A stretch of 64,000 bases of DNA, taken from assembly GCF_002355595.1 (NCBI RefSeq), contig NZ_AP017422.1, positions 2,604,001 through 2,668,000 on the forward strand, read 5' to 3'. The notes under the pieces are model-generated. The model saw only the letters and a program-made list of their open reading frames with translations. It was not told where the DNA came from and made no database searches. Made by a program: the position numbers and the translations under genes. Position 1 is the first letter of the stretch. Every line of letters starts with the position of its first letter. Origin of the DNA: Filimonas lacunae (GTDB lineage: Bacteria; Bacteroidota; Bacteroidia; Chitinophagales; Chitinophagaceae). Below are positions 42,204 through 52,544 of this stretch, piece by piece.

Positions 42204-43313
42204 ATGATAACCAACGGTCTTGCTACTAAACCCCATTATCCTGTTTTAGATGGTTTGCGCGGTGTTGCCGCTATTCTTGTGGTAGTGTTTCACATTTGTG
42301 AAGCACATGCTACCAGTCATATCGATCAGGTGATTAACCACGGCTACCTGGCAGTAGATTTCTTTTTCCTGCTGTCTGGTTTTGTGATGGGGTATGCGTA
42401 TGACGACCGGTGGCACAAGCTTACCATAGGCAGCTTTTTCAAACGTCGTTTAATTCGTTTGCAGCCCATGGTGGTAATGGGTATGCTTGTAGGCGCGGTG
42501 TGTTTTTATTTTTCAGGCTCTGCTGCCTTTCCGCTGATTCATACAGTGCTGGTTTGGAAGCTGTTGCTGGTAATGCTGATAGGTTGTACGTTAATTCCTA
42601 TACCTATTTCCATGGATATCAGGGGCTGGCAGGAGATGCATCCGCTGGATGGTCCTGGCTGGTCGCTATTTTTTGAGTATGTGGTGAACATCCTTTATGC
42701 ACTGGGGTTGCGTAAGCTCTCAAAAACGGCGTTATCTATATTGGTGATCATAGCAGGAGGTGTATTGATACATTATGCTGTAACCAGTAAAACGGGTGAT
42801 GTAATAGGGGGCTGGTCGTTGAATGAAGAACAGCTGCGTATTGGTTGTACCCGCGTGCTATTTCCCTTTTTTGGAGGTTTATTATTGTCGAGGATTACCC
42901 GGCCGGTAGAAAGAAAGCATGCCTTTTTAATCAGCAGTGTGTTGCTGATAATAGTGCTGGCGATGCCCCGTATAGGTGGGTTTGAACATTTATGGATGAA
43001 CGGCCTGTACGATTCGCTCAGTATTATCCTGTTGTTTCCATTGATCGTATACGTGGGCGCAGGCGGACGGCAAAGCGGGCAGCCGTCTAAGTTATGCAAA
43101 TGGCTGGGCGATCTGTCTTATCCCTTATATATCACCCATTATCCTTTTATATACATCTACACGGGTTGGGTAAGCAACCATAAAGGCATTGCGGTAACGG
43201 AGGCATTGCCTAATGCTTTGTTAACCTTTGCCGGAACCATACTGGTTGGGTATGCTGCACTGAAATGGTATGATGAGCCGGTGCGTGCCTGGCTAACTAA
43301 GAAAAGCAAATAG
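42204..43313 (+). CDS. acyltransferase 3 family membrane protein
   Basis: 369 residues with about ten membrane helices. The family motif near the N-terminus is complete: LDGLRGVAAILVVVFHICE, with the conserved His, then VDFFFLLSGFVMGYAY and FFKRRLIRLQPM. Near the end LGDLSYPLYITHYPFIYIY has the other typical block. Such enzymes transfer acetyl or other acyl groups to sugars of lipopolysaccharide, exopolysaccharide or small molecules, from the cytoplasmic membrane. The acceptor is unknown; no polysaccharide gene cluster is next to it. Confidence 0.88.
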   Translation: MITNGLATKPHYPVLDGLRGVAAILVVVFHICEAHATSHIDQVINHGYLAVDFFFLLSGFVMGYAYDDRWHKLTIGSFFKRRLIRLQPMVVMGMLVGAVCFYFSGSAAFPLIHTVLVWKLLLVMLIGCTLIPIPISMDIRGWQEMHPLDGPGWSLFFEYVVNILYALGLRKLSKTALSILVIIAGGVLIHYAVTSKTGDVIGGWSLNEEQLRIGCTRVLFPFFGGLLLSRITRPVERKHAFLISSVLLIIVLAMPRIGGFEHLWMNGLYDSLSIILLFPLIVYVGAGGRQSGQPSKLCKWLGDLSYPLYITHYPFIYIYTGWVSNHKGIAVTEALPNALLTFAGTILVGYAALKWYDEPVRAWLTKKSK

Positions 43314-44022
43314 GCTCCGAACAAATCCTGCTATCCGGCCAATTTCTTTTTTTGCTACTGACTATTTTTCAAACTTGCCTGTACCTAACATGGATAGGCA
43401 TGAAAATTCGTGTCCCGGGCTTTGTAATGCCTGTGTTGGCGGGTGTGTACATTAGGTATCAGCCTGTGCAGGCGGAGAGATGACCAGTCATATGGAAATG
43501 AGCAGCCGGCCGGATGGTATGGCAATCGGCTGGTAGTAATGAACATCCGGCGAAAAAAAAACTCCCTCCATAATAGATACCTCTTTTGCTAAAAAAGCGC
43601 AAATCCTCTTATCCCGGTCAAGGGCAGGTGTGTTTGATCAAGTGTTCCTTTTAAACATAATAATGATATAAGAAACCAGGTGTTCCGCATGCTGGTACTT
43701 GTTGGCAACAGTTTGTTGAAATGCTGTATCTGGCTGCATTGTGTGCGTATATATACTACACTGTATATAAGGGTAAAATTAAATGAATCATGCATTTTAA
43801 CTTGCATCGGATATTAACCAATATTTATTAAATTTTAATTCTTTTAAGTGTTCCATCATGGTTGCCTTACTTAGCTAACAGGTAAAATGCAGCCCGAACA
43901 AGTTAAAATATGGAAAGACACTCATCTGTATCTGCGCTACTTTAACAGTACCTAATGGAACTGTAAATTGTTAACCGCCTATTGTTTTCTCATTCTTTTA
44001 ATAATAGTTAAAACACTATGCT
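43314..44022. other. 709-bp intergenic region without a supported gene
   Basis: A very short frame (43400-43483, 27 codons) starts with ATG but has no support. The right end, about 43790-44022, is AT-rich with runs of T and A, and should be the leader and promoter of the metallopeptidase-like gene. I see no hairpin with a T run after the acyltransferase gene and no repeat. Confidence 0.5.
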
Positions 44023-46365
44023 ATGCTAAAGTTTACACTAACGTCCCTTCTGATGGTAGGTGTGCTGGCTGCTGCTGTTGCGCAAACAAACATTGCACCG
44101 CAGGCGCTATCTTCTACCTCGTACGTTTCTTCATGGGAAACGATTGCTGCTTTAAATGATGGCTATACGCCCGCCAACTCCAATGACAAAACGCATGGAG
44201 CGTATGGCAACTGGAACAACCCTAACTCTACGCAATGGGTGCAGTACGACTGGACTGCTACCGCCACTATTACATCTGTACAGGTGTACTGGTTTGATGA
44301 TGCAGGTGGGGTGCTTACGCCCACTACTGCTTACCTGGAATACTGGAATGGCACTGCCTGGGTAAACCTGGGTAACGTTCCTAAGGTAAAAGATGCTTTT
44401 AACACGTTATCTTTTAGTTCGGTGAGCACTACCAAACTGCGTTTATCTATGTTAAACACTACGCAGTCAACCGGTATACTGGAGTGGCGTGTATATGGTA
44501 CAGTGGCTTCTACAGGTGGTGGCAGCTCCTGGCCTGGCACACCTGCTGGTACCGGCGCGGCTTATACCTGGCCGTCTTATTCACCTACTATCAGCTACGA
44601 TTTCCGTTCTGAGTATCCAAGTTTAGCTACTCCGGCTAACGTGCTGAACGATTGTTCCTCTGTAGTAGGTACGCAGTCTTCCAACTGGTGGACGTTCCGC
44701 TGGGGCTCTAAGAAAAGATCAGTGGTGACCACCGCTGCTATTACACCTTTGCTAACCCGCATGAATGCGGAGTTTGCTTATTTCCGCGATACCATGGGAT
44801 GGCCTCCGGACTTACGTGCCAGAAGTGGTTATAAAAGCGCAGTATACCTGTACGGTTCAGGTTTGTGTACCGATGCGGCCGATAGTAACGCATTAGGTGG
44901 CTGGCAAAGTGCCATTACCTATAATGGTACAACCTGGCCAATGGTACTGGCTTCTTATTATCCTATTTATTCTTTCGATCCTAATTGCCCTTACAGTGAT
45001 ACTGCAGCACAACGCAGTGCTATGGTGCATGAAGGTATCCATGCTATGCTGGCCGATCTGCCTGGCGTAAAACAAGCGGCATGGTTTCACGAAGGTGGTA
45101 ACGTATGGTTTCAGCAAACTGCTGATGCTAAACGTAAAAACAATTACAGCTCTATGGGCTTCTTAAACGGTACAGATTTTATTGCGCCGTTCATGCCTAT
45201 TGAGTGTTATTCCGGCTGGTTACAGGATGGCAGCTTTGGCGGTCCTTCTGCCGAAGGTGTAAACATGTTCAACGGCAGTCAGCAAATCTGTACCTGGCGT
45301 ACTTTCCTGGGTGGTCACCAATACAGCTCTTCCTTCCCAACCTTCGTAGGTAATATATTAGGTAATAACGCAGTGCCCTGGATCTGGCGTTATGCTTCTA
45401 CCCGTGTGTTAGCAGGTTTAGCCAGTGGCCTGGGTGATGCTCCTACCCGCAGGCTCATCAGCGAGTATCGCGCTAAACAGGCGATGGTGGATTTTGGTAA
45501 ATGGAAAAGCGCTTGTGTGGCATTGTTGAACAGTTCATTTGGTATGTCTATTACAGCAGAGTGGCAACCTTCCTGGTTAAACCCAGCTGCATGGATAGCT
45601 ACTCCTTATGTAAAAACTACTAATGCCAGTGGTCTGTTAACACCTGATACTACCACCTTACCAGGATGGTCTGGTGCTAACCAGATTCCATTAACCGTTT
45701 CCGGTAGCACTGTTACCGTTAACTTCCAGCCGATAGGCGCTAACATGACCTGTCAGCTGGCTTATTGGACCAGCACAGGCGTGCCTGTATACAGCGAGGC
45801 GGTATCTTCCGGTAACTGTACTCTAAACCTGGCATCTACACCTGCCAGCAATGTAGTAATTGCTATTATCACCAGCACTGATTATACTTATAATGGCGAA
45901 GCTACCCGTAAGCTGAAATACGACTACCGTTTACAACTGGTTACCGGTGCTACCGGCGCAGCCAGCGTAAACACCAAGTGGTATCAGGCAGCATTGTTGT
46001 CAGGCGCCAGAATGGCGAATGCTGACAATGCAGAAGCAGGTATGGACTGGTCGTTATATTGCCAGCAACCATACACTGGTCCAACCCATACCGAAACGGT
46101 AAACTTTGTAAGTGCAGGCCCACGTTTTGATGTGTTTCCAAACCCGGCAGTAGCTTCTAATGAGGTGAACATCCGGTTTGTGAACCCCAAAGCGGAGAAG
46201 AGCGTTATTTCTGTGTACAATGTATCTGGCGATGTAATGTCACAGCAAACCTCTAACACAGAGCAAGCTACTATCAAATCCAAAACACTGGCACCAGGCG
46301 TGTATTTCATTAAAGTGGCCAACTCGGCCGTGAATGGAACGCAAAAACTGGTAGTGCTGAAGTAA
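44023..46365 (+). CDS. secreted metallopeptidase-like protein with discoidin-like domain and T9SS type A sorting signal
   Basis: 780 residues. Signal peptide (SLLMVGVLAAAVAQ); an F5/8-type C or discoidin-like binding domain (about 22-165, QALSSTSYVSSWETIAALND and TKLRLSMLNTTQSTG); a Gly/Ser/Pro linker; then a catalytic-type domain with H336-E-G-I-H340 and, 15 residues on, AWFHEGGNVWFQ with Glu357 as likely third zinc ligand. The spacing resembles basic secretory protein-type or M60-like gluzincins. The last 75 residues (FDVFPNPA, ISVYNVSGDV, LAPGVYFIKV, QKLVVLK) are a type A T9SS sorting domain. So it is exported over the outer membrane and probably anchored on it. Protease activity is inferred. 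Confidence 0.8.
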   Translation: MLKFTLTSLLMVGVLAAAVAQTNIAPQALSSTSYVSSWETIAALNDGYTPANSNDKTHGAYGNWNNPNSTQWVQYDWTATATITSVQVYWFDDAGGVLTPTTAYLEYWNGTAWVNLGNVPKVKDAFNTLSFSSVSTTKLRLSMLNTTQSTGILEWRVYGTVASTGGGSSWPGTPAGTGAAYTWPSYSPTISYDFRSEYPSLATPANVLNDCSSVVGTQSSNWWTFRWGSKKRSVVTTAAITPLLTRMNAEFAYFRDTMGWPPDLRARSGYKSAVYLYGSGLCTDAADSNALGGWQSAITYNGTTWPMVLASYYPIYSFDPNCPYSDTAAQRSAMVHEGIHAMLADLPGVKQAAWFHEGGNVWFQQTADAKRKNNYSSMGFLNGTDFIAPFMPIECYSGWLQDGSFGGPSAEGVNMFNGSQQICTWRTFLGGHQYSSSFPTFVGNILGNNAVPWIWRYASTRVLAGLASGLGDAPTRRLISEYRAKQAMVDFGKWKSACVALLNSSFGMSITAEWQPSWLNPAAWIATPYVKTTNASGLLTPDTTTLPGWSGANQIPLTVSGSTVTVNFQPIGANMTCQLAYWTSTGVPVYSEAVSSGNCTLNLASTPASNVVIAIITSTDYTYNGEATRKLKYDYRLQLVTGATGAASVNTKWYQAALLSGARMANADNAEAGMDWSLYCQQPYTGPTHTETVNFVSAGPRFDVFPNPAVASNEVNIRFVNPKAEKSVISVYNVSGDVMSQQTSNTEQATIKSKTLAPGVYFIKVANSAVNGTQKLVVLK

Positions 46366-46383
46366 TATCACCTTTCCATTTTC

Positions 46384-46423
46384 AAAACCCCGGTTGCTGG
46401 CTTGCCAGTGGCCGGGGTTTTCT
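46384..46423 (+). terminator. Rho-independent terminator after the metallopeptidase-like gene
   Basis: AAAACCCCGG and CCGGGGTTTT form a 10-bp stem; an inner CTGGC/GCCAG stem fills the loop. Confidence 0.85.
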
Positions 46424-46446
46424 GTTTCCTCCCTTATGTGTGAAAA

Positions 46447-46481
46447 TTTGGCTAGTATCCCCCTTTTTTATACTATTTTCG
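46447..46481 (+). promoter_or_regulatory. possible promoter of the adhesin operon
   Basis: TTTG and TATTTTCG (one base off TAnnTTTG) are 23 bases apart. Transcription would start about 160 bases before the adhesin gene. Confidence 0.35.
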
Positions 46482-46644
46482 TTTTGAAAACCCACCCGTA
46501 AAAAGCAACTATGATGAATTTAACAGCGTTGTGGAACATAATTTCCGTTCCTGAGCCCTATGCTATCAAAATAAGCGAGCTATCGCTATTTCCTTCAGTA
46601 AACCCCTTTCAACCTTAGTTTTTACCCATTTACCTCTATATTTT

Positions 46645-49600
46645 ATGATGAAATTGTTACGTCAAACAGGCAAGCACTGTATGCTGCTGTTTGGTATTTT
46701 GCTTTGTCTGGCTACTTCACAGGTGTTTGCCCAGGCTAAATTTGTCTATGCTCCTGGTTGGATGGTAGATGCGTGCCAGAATACCACGTTTAGTTTGGAT
46801 ACAGTGCTTACTGTTTATGGAGGGATCCAGGGCAATGCTAACTCGTGGAGTATTGTAAAAAATCCAACAGGCGGCACCCTTTCTAATTTACCTTATACGG
46901 GTGTTGTTGGAACGTCGTCCTATCTCAATCCTGCTAATATCAGTTATACTCCTAATGTAGGGTACACAGGGCAGGACACTTTTACAGTGAAATATAAAGA
47001 AGGGATTGACTCCTCAGTCATGACTGTGTATATAAATGTGTTGGCCACTGCGTCCACTTCTTTTACTTATGGAGCTGGTCCTTTTTGTAATAAAGCTGGT
47101 TCTAGCAGCTCTGTTTACCCTAATGTTACCGGTGTTAAAGGGGGAACATTTGCCTCTACTAGTTCAGGGCTGGATATCAATAATGTCACTGGTATTTTCA
47201 GTACAGGACAGAGTATCCCGGGAAGCTATACCGTTAATTATACGTATGGAGCCTGCAAAGCTGTTGTCAGCACCAATGTAGTGATTAATGCTGCACCCAC
47301 AGCTACCATTTCGTATGGAGCCAGCGATTTTTGCAGATCATTCAGCAATATCAGCGTAACTGTAACCGGGCAAACTGGTGGCACCTATACTTCCGGAACA
47401 GGCCTGGTACTGAATGCCGCAACGGGTACGATCAATACCATGACAAGTACTCCCGGACAATACCGGGTATTATATACTTTTGCCAATGCAGCAGGCTGTA
47501 GTGATACAGCCTCTACTATTATAAGGATACTGGCAGCCCCAGCAGCTACTATTTCCTATCCCGGCAGCCCTTTTTGTAATGTGATGGGAACGGTGGCAGT
47601 AAATCAAGTTGGGCAAACGGGGGGGATTTATTCTGCTCCGGCAGGCCTGAGTCTGGACGCAATCTCCGGCGCTATTAAGCCGCAATTGAGTACAGCAGGA
47701 ACCTACAAGGTGTTATATACTTTTTTCAATGTAGCTGGTTGCACCGATACTACTTCTGCATATGTAACTATTGCATCCAAGCCTGCCGGCACTTACCCTT
47801 CCTTGTCGGGGCCATATAGCCTTTGCAGTGGAAGCGATGCCACATTTACTCCTAACTATGTTTCTGGTGGTATTTTCAGCAGCAGTAATTCATCTATTGC
47901 TTCTGTTAACTCCACAACCGGTGTGGTATATGGTGGTAATCCGGGCAACGCTATTATCAGCTATACAGTAACTGACGGTACCTGTACTTATAAACTGGAT
48001 ACCGCCATTGTGGTAAAGGCTTTACCTGTTATTTCCGGTGCCAGCAGCACTAAAACAGTTTGTGTTGGTGGAACAGCCACTTTTTCACATACACCCACCA
48101 CCAATGGCTACTGGTCACTGTACAGCGCTACTGTTGCCAATATTTATCCTAATGGTGTGTTCTCCGGAAAAGAAGCCGGCATTGCTCAAATATCTTATAC
48201 TGTAACCAATGGTGATGGTTGCTCTGCTATTATATTTGATACGCTGAAAGTGGTAGATGTGCCTGTAGCTACTATCAATTATGCCAGCAGTTCATTCCCG
48301 GCTTCGGGTACTGCCAGCGTAATCCAAACGGGTACTACTGGTGGTGTATACTCCGTTCGTGTTGGTTTGGCTATCGATGCGTCTACAGGAACTATTAACC
48401 TGTCAGCTAGTACGCCTGGTGTTTATCATGTAGTGTATTCTTTTGGTAATGGTATTTGTGGGGATACTACTGGTGCCACGGTAACCATTACCGCTTCAGA
48501 TAAACCTGTTATTTCTTACGGTGGCACTTCTTTCTGTAAAAATGCCGGTTTGCTTACTGTTACACAAACGGGGGTAACTGGTGGTAGTTATTCTGCTGCC
48601 TACGGTTTGAATATTGATACTGCTTCCGGCCAGATCAATACCAATCAAAGCACAGCGGGAACTTATCATGTCGTTTACCGTTATGGTACAGGAGATACCA
48701 CTTCTGCCGATGTGATTATCCTGGCGGGGCCTTATGTGGCAGCTGACGGGTACACGCATAGTATTTGTGCAGGTAGCACTACCCAGATTACCCATATTAC
48801 TACAGGCGGTGTATGGAGTGTGAAAGATTCTTCTATAGCCATGGTAAGCAACAGCGGTTTGGTTACTGGCAAAAGTGCCGGAACTACTTATGTATATTAT
48901 ACGGTAAGTGATGGTACCTGTAGCAATAGGGTTGCGGATACTATATATGTAACTGTTCAACCGCAGCTGGAGGCTATACTGGGGCAAACTGTGATGTGCA
49001 TTGGCAGTACTATGAACCTTTACAATACAACAGCAGGTGGAACATGGAGCAGTAGTAACAATGCTATTGCCTTGATTAATAGCCTGGATGGATTGGTAAC
49101 CGGTGTTACTGCAGGTTCTGTTACTATCAGTTATACCAAATCTAATGGTACCTGCACTGCTACTGTAACCAAAAATATTATGGTAATGCCTGCGCCAACC
49201 GCTTCTATTAAATATACCGACAGCGTATTTTGCCAGAGCGGAACTGCCACAGCAACACTTACCGGAACTACCGGCGGATATTACGCAGCAGGTAGCGGTT
49301 TGTCTCTTGATTCTGCTACGGGTACTATTAATCTGGCTGCCAGTGCAGCAGGTGCTTATGTGGTAACGTATGTGGTGTATAATGGCAGCTGCCTGGCAAC
49401 TGCAAGTGCAAAGGTTACCATTAAAGCTTTATCTACGGCAACCATCAGTTATGGTGATAGCGTCTGTACTACCTATTCATTCTTTGCTGTAACAAGAACC
49501 GGCACAGCAGGTGGCAGTTATTCGTCAACTGCTGGTTTAGTAATTGATTCTGTATCGGGCTATATTTATCCTGTTCAATCAAGTATAGGTTCTTATACAG

Positions 49601-52515
49601 TTACTTATCGTTTTGGATCAGGAACCTGTGCCAATACTGCTTTTGCACAGGTGTATATCGGTGAACAGAAATATGGAACCATTACCGGTAGCAGCCAGGT
49701 TGTGCTGGGTAGCACTTCTTCCTACAATGAAAGTATGCCAGGCGGCACATGGGGCAATAATGTGAGTAGTACTGGTAGCATTGATGCTACTACCGGGGTA
49801 TATACTCCTAAGGCTGTTGGTAATGATACGCTTAAATATATATATAAGTCAATCGGCTGTACCACGGTTGATTCGAAAGCGATACAGGTGGTTGCTGCCG
49901 CAACTTCTCAGCCTATTACCGGAGCAAATACGGTGTGTGTGGGCAAAACGATACAATTAAGCCATGCTGTGCCTGGTGGAACCTGGAGCACTAAAGGCAG
50001 TATTATCACTATTAGCAATACAGGTCTTGTTACAGGTGTAACTGCGGGGGCTGATTCTGCTGTATATACTTATATTAGCGGCGGCTCTGCTTTTGTAGTA
50101 ACGAAAAGAATCACTGTAAATACAGCGCCTAAGGCTGTTATTCAATATACTGGTTCTCCTTATTGCATTGGCAGCGGAACTGTAGCTGTTACGCAAACGG
50201 GTACTACCGGAGGAACTTATCTGGGTACCACCGGCCTGGTGATCAACGCTACTACCGGTGCGGTTGATCTGCTCACCAGCAAGGCAGGTACTTATGCTGT
50301 ACGTTATATCACCAGCAACGCCAACGGGTGCACGGATACCGCTACTGCCAGCATTGTTGTCAAAGCATTGCCTGCAGTAAGTATTCACTATACCGGCAGT
50401 CCTTATTGTCCTACCGGAACCACTACCGTAACACAAACCGGCTTAACAGGTGGTATTTATAATGCAGCCAGCGGTTTATCGCTGAATGCCACTACCGGAG
50501 CCATTAACCTGGCTGCCAGTACTGGCGGAACGTATGTGGTAAATTATACGGCCAGCGATGATTATTGTATTAACACTACTTCCGATACCATTACCATTGT
50601 GTCTTTACCAACCTTAACCGGTATTTCCGGTAACAATGCAGCCTGTGTAGGTAATACCTCGGCACTTACCAATGCGGTAACGGGTGGGGTGTGGGCCAGC
50701 AGTAACAGTGCTGTAGCAAAAGTGGATAGTGTTGGTGTGGTAACAGCGGTTGCACCGGGTAATGCTACCATTTCTTATACTGTTACTAAAGGCAGCTGTA
50801 GTGTGAAAAGAGATACGCTGTTTTACGTGAACGCTTATCCTTATGTAGATACCATTAAGGGCAACACCAATATTTGTGTAAACAACAGTACTGTGTTATC
50901 CAGCAATACCGTGGGGGGTATCTGGAGCAGCGATAATGTTGCGGTGGCTAAAGTAAGTAGCGCCGGTGTTGTAACAGGTGTTACGGCTGGAACTGCCACT
51001 ATTTCTTATACGTATTCTAACGGAACCTGTACTTCGGCTACTACCAGAAAAATCACCGTGAATGCAACTCCTGTAGCCACTATTAGTTATGCAGGGCCTT
51101 ATTGCACCAGTGGCACCGCCACTGTAACACAAACCGGCTTAACCGGTGGTGTGTACAGTGCAGCAGCAGGATTGGTTATTAACGCCACTACCGGTGTTAT
51201 CAACCTGGCTAACAGTACCGTGGGTACTTATACTATTAAATACACTTTCGGTAATGGCAGCTGCTCCGATTCCACAACTACGGTAGTAACGATCAATCCG
51301 CAACCGGTGGCTACTATCAGTTATGTAGGCAGTCCTTATTGCGCCAGCGGAACGGCTTCGGTTTACCAGACAGGTACTGCCGGTGGTACATACGCCAGCA
51401 CTACAGGCCTGGTGATCAATACCACCACAGGTGTGGTAAACCTGAGTAACAGCACGCCTGGTACTTATACGGTTACGTATACCTATGGTTCAGGTGCTTG
51501 TGTAAGCACGGCTACCGCCAAAATCAGCGTAAACGCTATTCCTGCAGTACCTGCTATCACAGCAGTGGGGCCGCTGAGCTTCTGTGCAGGCGGAAAGGTT
51601 ACGCTTGCTTCTTCTTCCGCTATTTATAATCAGTGGATGAAAAACGGAGTGGCTATAAAAGGGGATACGGCAGCTACACTTACTGTAACAGAAAGTGGTG
51701 CGTATACCGTAACCGTGAACAACGGAGGTTGCGCTGTGGTGTCTTCACAAAAACAGGTGACTGTTAATCCTTTACCAACAGCAATAATACAGGCCGGCGG
51801 ATCATTAGCTATCTGCGAGGGCGATAACGTGGTGTTTACTTCGGGTGCTACCATCGGTAACCAGTGGTTGAATAATGGTGTGGCTATTGCAGGTGCTACC
51901 AGCAACACTTATGCTGCCAGTAAGGCAGGCGCTTATAGCCTGGTGGTAACTACTACCAGCGGTTGTGTGGATACTTCGGATGCGCAAGCCGTAACGGTAA
52001 ATGCTTTACCTGTTATTAGCATTACCAGTGCAAATGGTCAAACGTTGAACAAAGGCGGTTCTACGCAACTGACTGTAACCAGTGACGGTGCTATTGCAGC
52101 TGTTAGCTGGACTCCGGCTGCTTCGCTGGACTTCCCGCTGAGTGCTACTCCAACCGCTACTCCCATGGAAAATACGGTGTACACGGCTACGGTTACCAAT
52201 AGTGCCGGTTGTGAAACTTCCGATACCATTTCCATTACTGTAACAGAAACGTTCTCGGTAACTGCCAGAACTATTGTTACGCCTAACGGGGATGGTGTGA
52301 ATGACAAGTTTGTGATTGATAATGTAACCAGCTATCCTGATAACGTGCTGAGCATCTTTGACAGGAACGGTAAAAAAGTATACGAAAAGCACAACTACGA
52401 TAACAGCTGGGAAGGAACCAGCGGTGGCGTATCACTGGCAACGGATACTTATATGTATGTGTTCACTGTGCAGGGCAGAGTGGCGAAAAAAGGATCTATC
52501 AGCATTGTGCGTTAA
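46645..52515 (+). CDS. giant repeat adhesin with type B T9SS sorting domain (gliding-motility-associated C-terminal domain)
   Basis: 1956 residues. Signal peptide (LFGILLCLATSQVFAQ), a first Ig/cadherin-like domain (to about 130), and then a long row of two interspersed beta repeats. One is about 80 residues with core GTTGGxYSxxxGLxIN; the other is a Big_2-like repeat with core GGxWSSSNxxIAxVxSxGxVTGV. Three Ig-like domains follow (LSFCAGGKVTLAS, LAICEGDNVVF). The end (VTPNGDGVNDKFVIDN, LSIFDRNGKKVYEK, YMYVFTVQG) is the CHU_C or gliding-motility-associated domain that directs T9SS type B export. Regular Cys pairs sit in the repeats. It should be a long surface filament used for adhesion or motility, SprB-like in concept. 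The PorP/SprF gene 29 bp downstream is its likely secretion or anchoring partner. Confidence 0.88.
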   Translation: MMKLLRQTGKHCMLLFGILLCLATSQVFAQAKFVYAPGWMVDACQNTTFSLDTVLTVYGGIQGNANSWSIVKNPTGGTLSNLPYTGVVGTSSYLNPANISYTPNVGYTGQDTFTVKYKEGIDSSVMTVYINVLATASTSFTYGAGPFCNKAGSSSSVYPNVTGVKGGTFASTSSGLDINNVTGIFSTGQSIPGSYTVNYTYGACKAVVSTNVVINAAPTATISYGASDFCRSFSNISVTVTGQTGGTYTSGTGLVLNAATGTINTMTSTPGQYRVLYTFANAAGCSDTASTIIRILAAPAATISYPGSPFCNVMGTVAVNQVGQTGGIYSAPAGLSLDAISGAIKPQLSTAGTYKVLYTFFNVAGCTDTTSAYVTIASKPAGTYPSLSGPYSLCSGSDATFTPNYVSGGIFSSSNSSIASVNSTTGVVYGGNPGNAIISYTVTDGTCTYKLDTAIVVKALPVISGASSTKTVCVGGTATFSHTPTTNGYWSLYSATVANIYPNGVFSGKEAGIAQISYTVTNGDGCSAIIFDTLKVVDVPVATINYASSSFPASGTASVIQTGTTGGVYSVRVGLAIDASTGTINLSASTPGVYHVVYSFGNGICGDTTGATVTITASDKPVISYGGTSFCKNAGLLTVTQTGVTGGSYSAAYGLNIDTASGQINTNQSTAGTYHVVYRYGTGDTTSADVIILAGPYVAADGYTHSICAGSTTQITHITTGGVWSVKDSSIAMVSNSGLVTGKSAGTTYVYYTVSDGTCSNRVADTIYVTVQPQLEAILGQTVMCIGSTMNLYNTTAGGTWSSSNNAIALINSLDGLVTGVTAGSVTISYTKSNGTCTATVTKNIMVMPAPTASIKYTDSVFCQSGTATATLTGTTGGYYAAGSGLSLDSATGTINLAASAAGAYVVTYVVYNGSCLATASAKVTIKALSTATISYGDSVCTTYSFFAVTRTGTAGGSYSSTAGLVIDSVSGYIYPVQSSIGSYTVTYRFGSGTCANTAFAQVYIGEQKYGTITGSSQVVLGSTSSYNESMPGGTWGNNVSSTGSIDATTGVYTPKAVGNDTLKYIYKSIGCTTVDSKAIQVVAAATSQPITGANTVCVGKTIQLSHAVPGGTWSTKGSIITISNTGLVTGVTAGADSAVYTYISGGSAFVVTKRITVNTAPKAVIQYTGSPYCIGSGTVAVTQTGTTGGTYLGTTGLVINATTGAVDLLTSKAGTYAVRYITSNANGCTDTATASIVVKALPAVSIHYTGSPYCPTGTTTVTQTGLTGGIYNAASGLSLNATTGAINLAASTGGTYVVNYTASDDYCINTTSDTITIVSLPTLTGISGNNAACVGNTSALTNAVTGGVWASSNSAVAKVDSVGVVTAVAPGNATISYTVTKGSCSVKRDTLFYVNAYPYVDTIKGNTNICVNNSTVLSSNTVGGIWSSDNVAVAKVSSAGVVTGVTAGTATISYTYSNGTCTSATTRKITVNATPVATISYAGPYCTSGTATVTQTGLTGGVYSAAAGLVINATTGVINLANSTVGTYTIKYTFGNGSCSDSTTTVVTINPQPVATISYVGSPYCASGTASVYQTGTAGGTYASTTGLVINTTTGVVNLSNSTPGTYTVTYTYGSGACVSTATAKISVNAIPAVPAITAVGPLSFCAGGKVTLASSSAIYNQWMKNGVAIKGDTAATLTVTESGAYTVTVNNGGCAVVSSQKQVTVNPLPTAIIQAGGSLAICEGDNVVFTSGATIGNQWLNNGVAIAGATSNTYAASKAGAYSLVVTTTSGCVDTSDAQAVTVNALPVISITSANGQTLNKGGSTQLTVTSDGAIAAVSWTPAASLDFPLSATPTATPMENTVYTATVTNSAGCETSDTISITVTETFSVTARTIVTPNGDGVNDKFVIDNVTSYPDNVLSIFDRNGKKVYEKHNYDNSWEGTSGGVSLATDTYMYVFTVQGRVAKKGSISIVR

Positions 52516-52544
52516 GTATGACTGATCATTTAACAAGAAGAGGA

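Noticed and set aside
43589-43807. 72-codon minus-strand frame in the 709-bp gap
   Set aside because: No family, no good start, and composition like non-coding DNA.
46645-52515. repeats of the adhesin gene as a CRISPR array or DNA satellite
   Set aside because: The repetition is at protein level with codon-position drift; no short identical repeats with unique spacers exist here. No CRISPR array was seen anywhere in the window.
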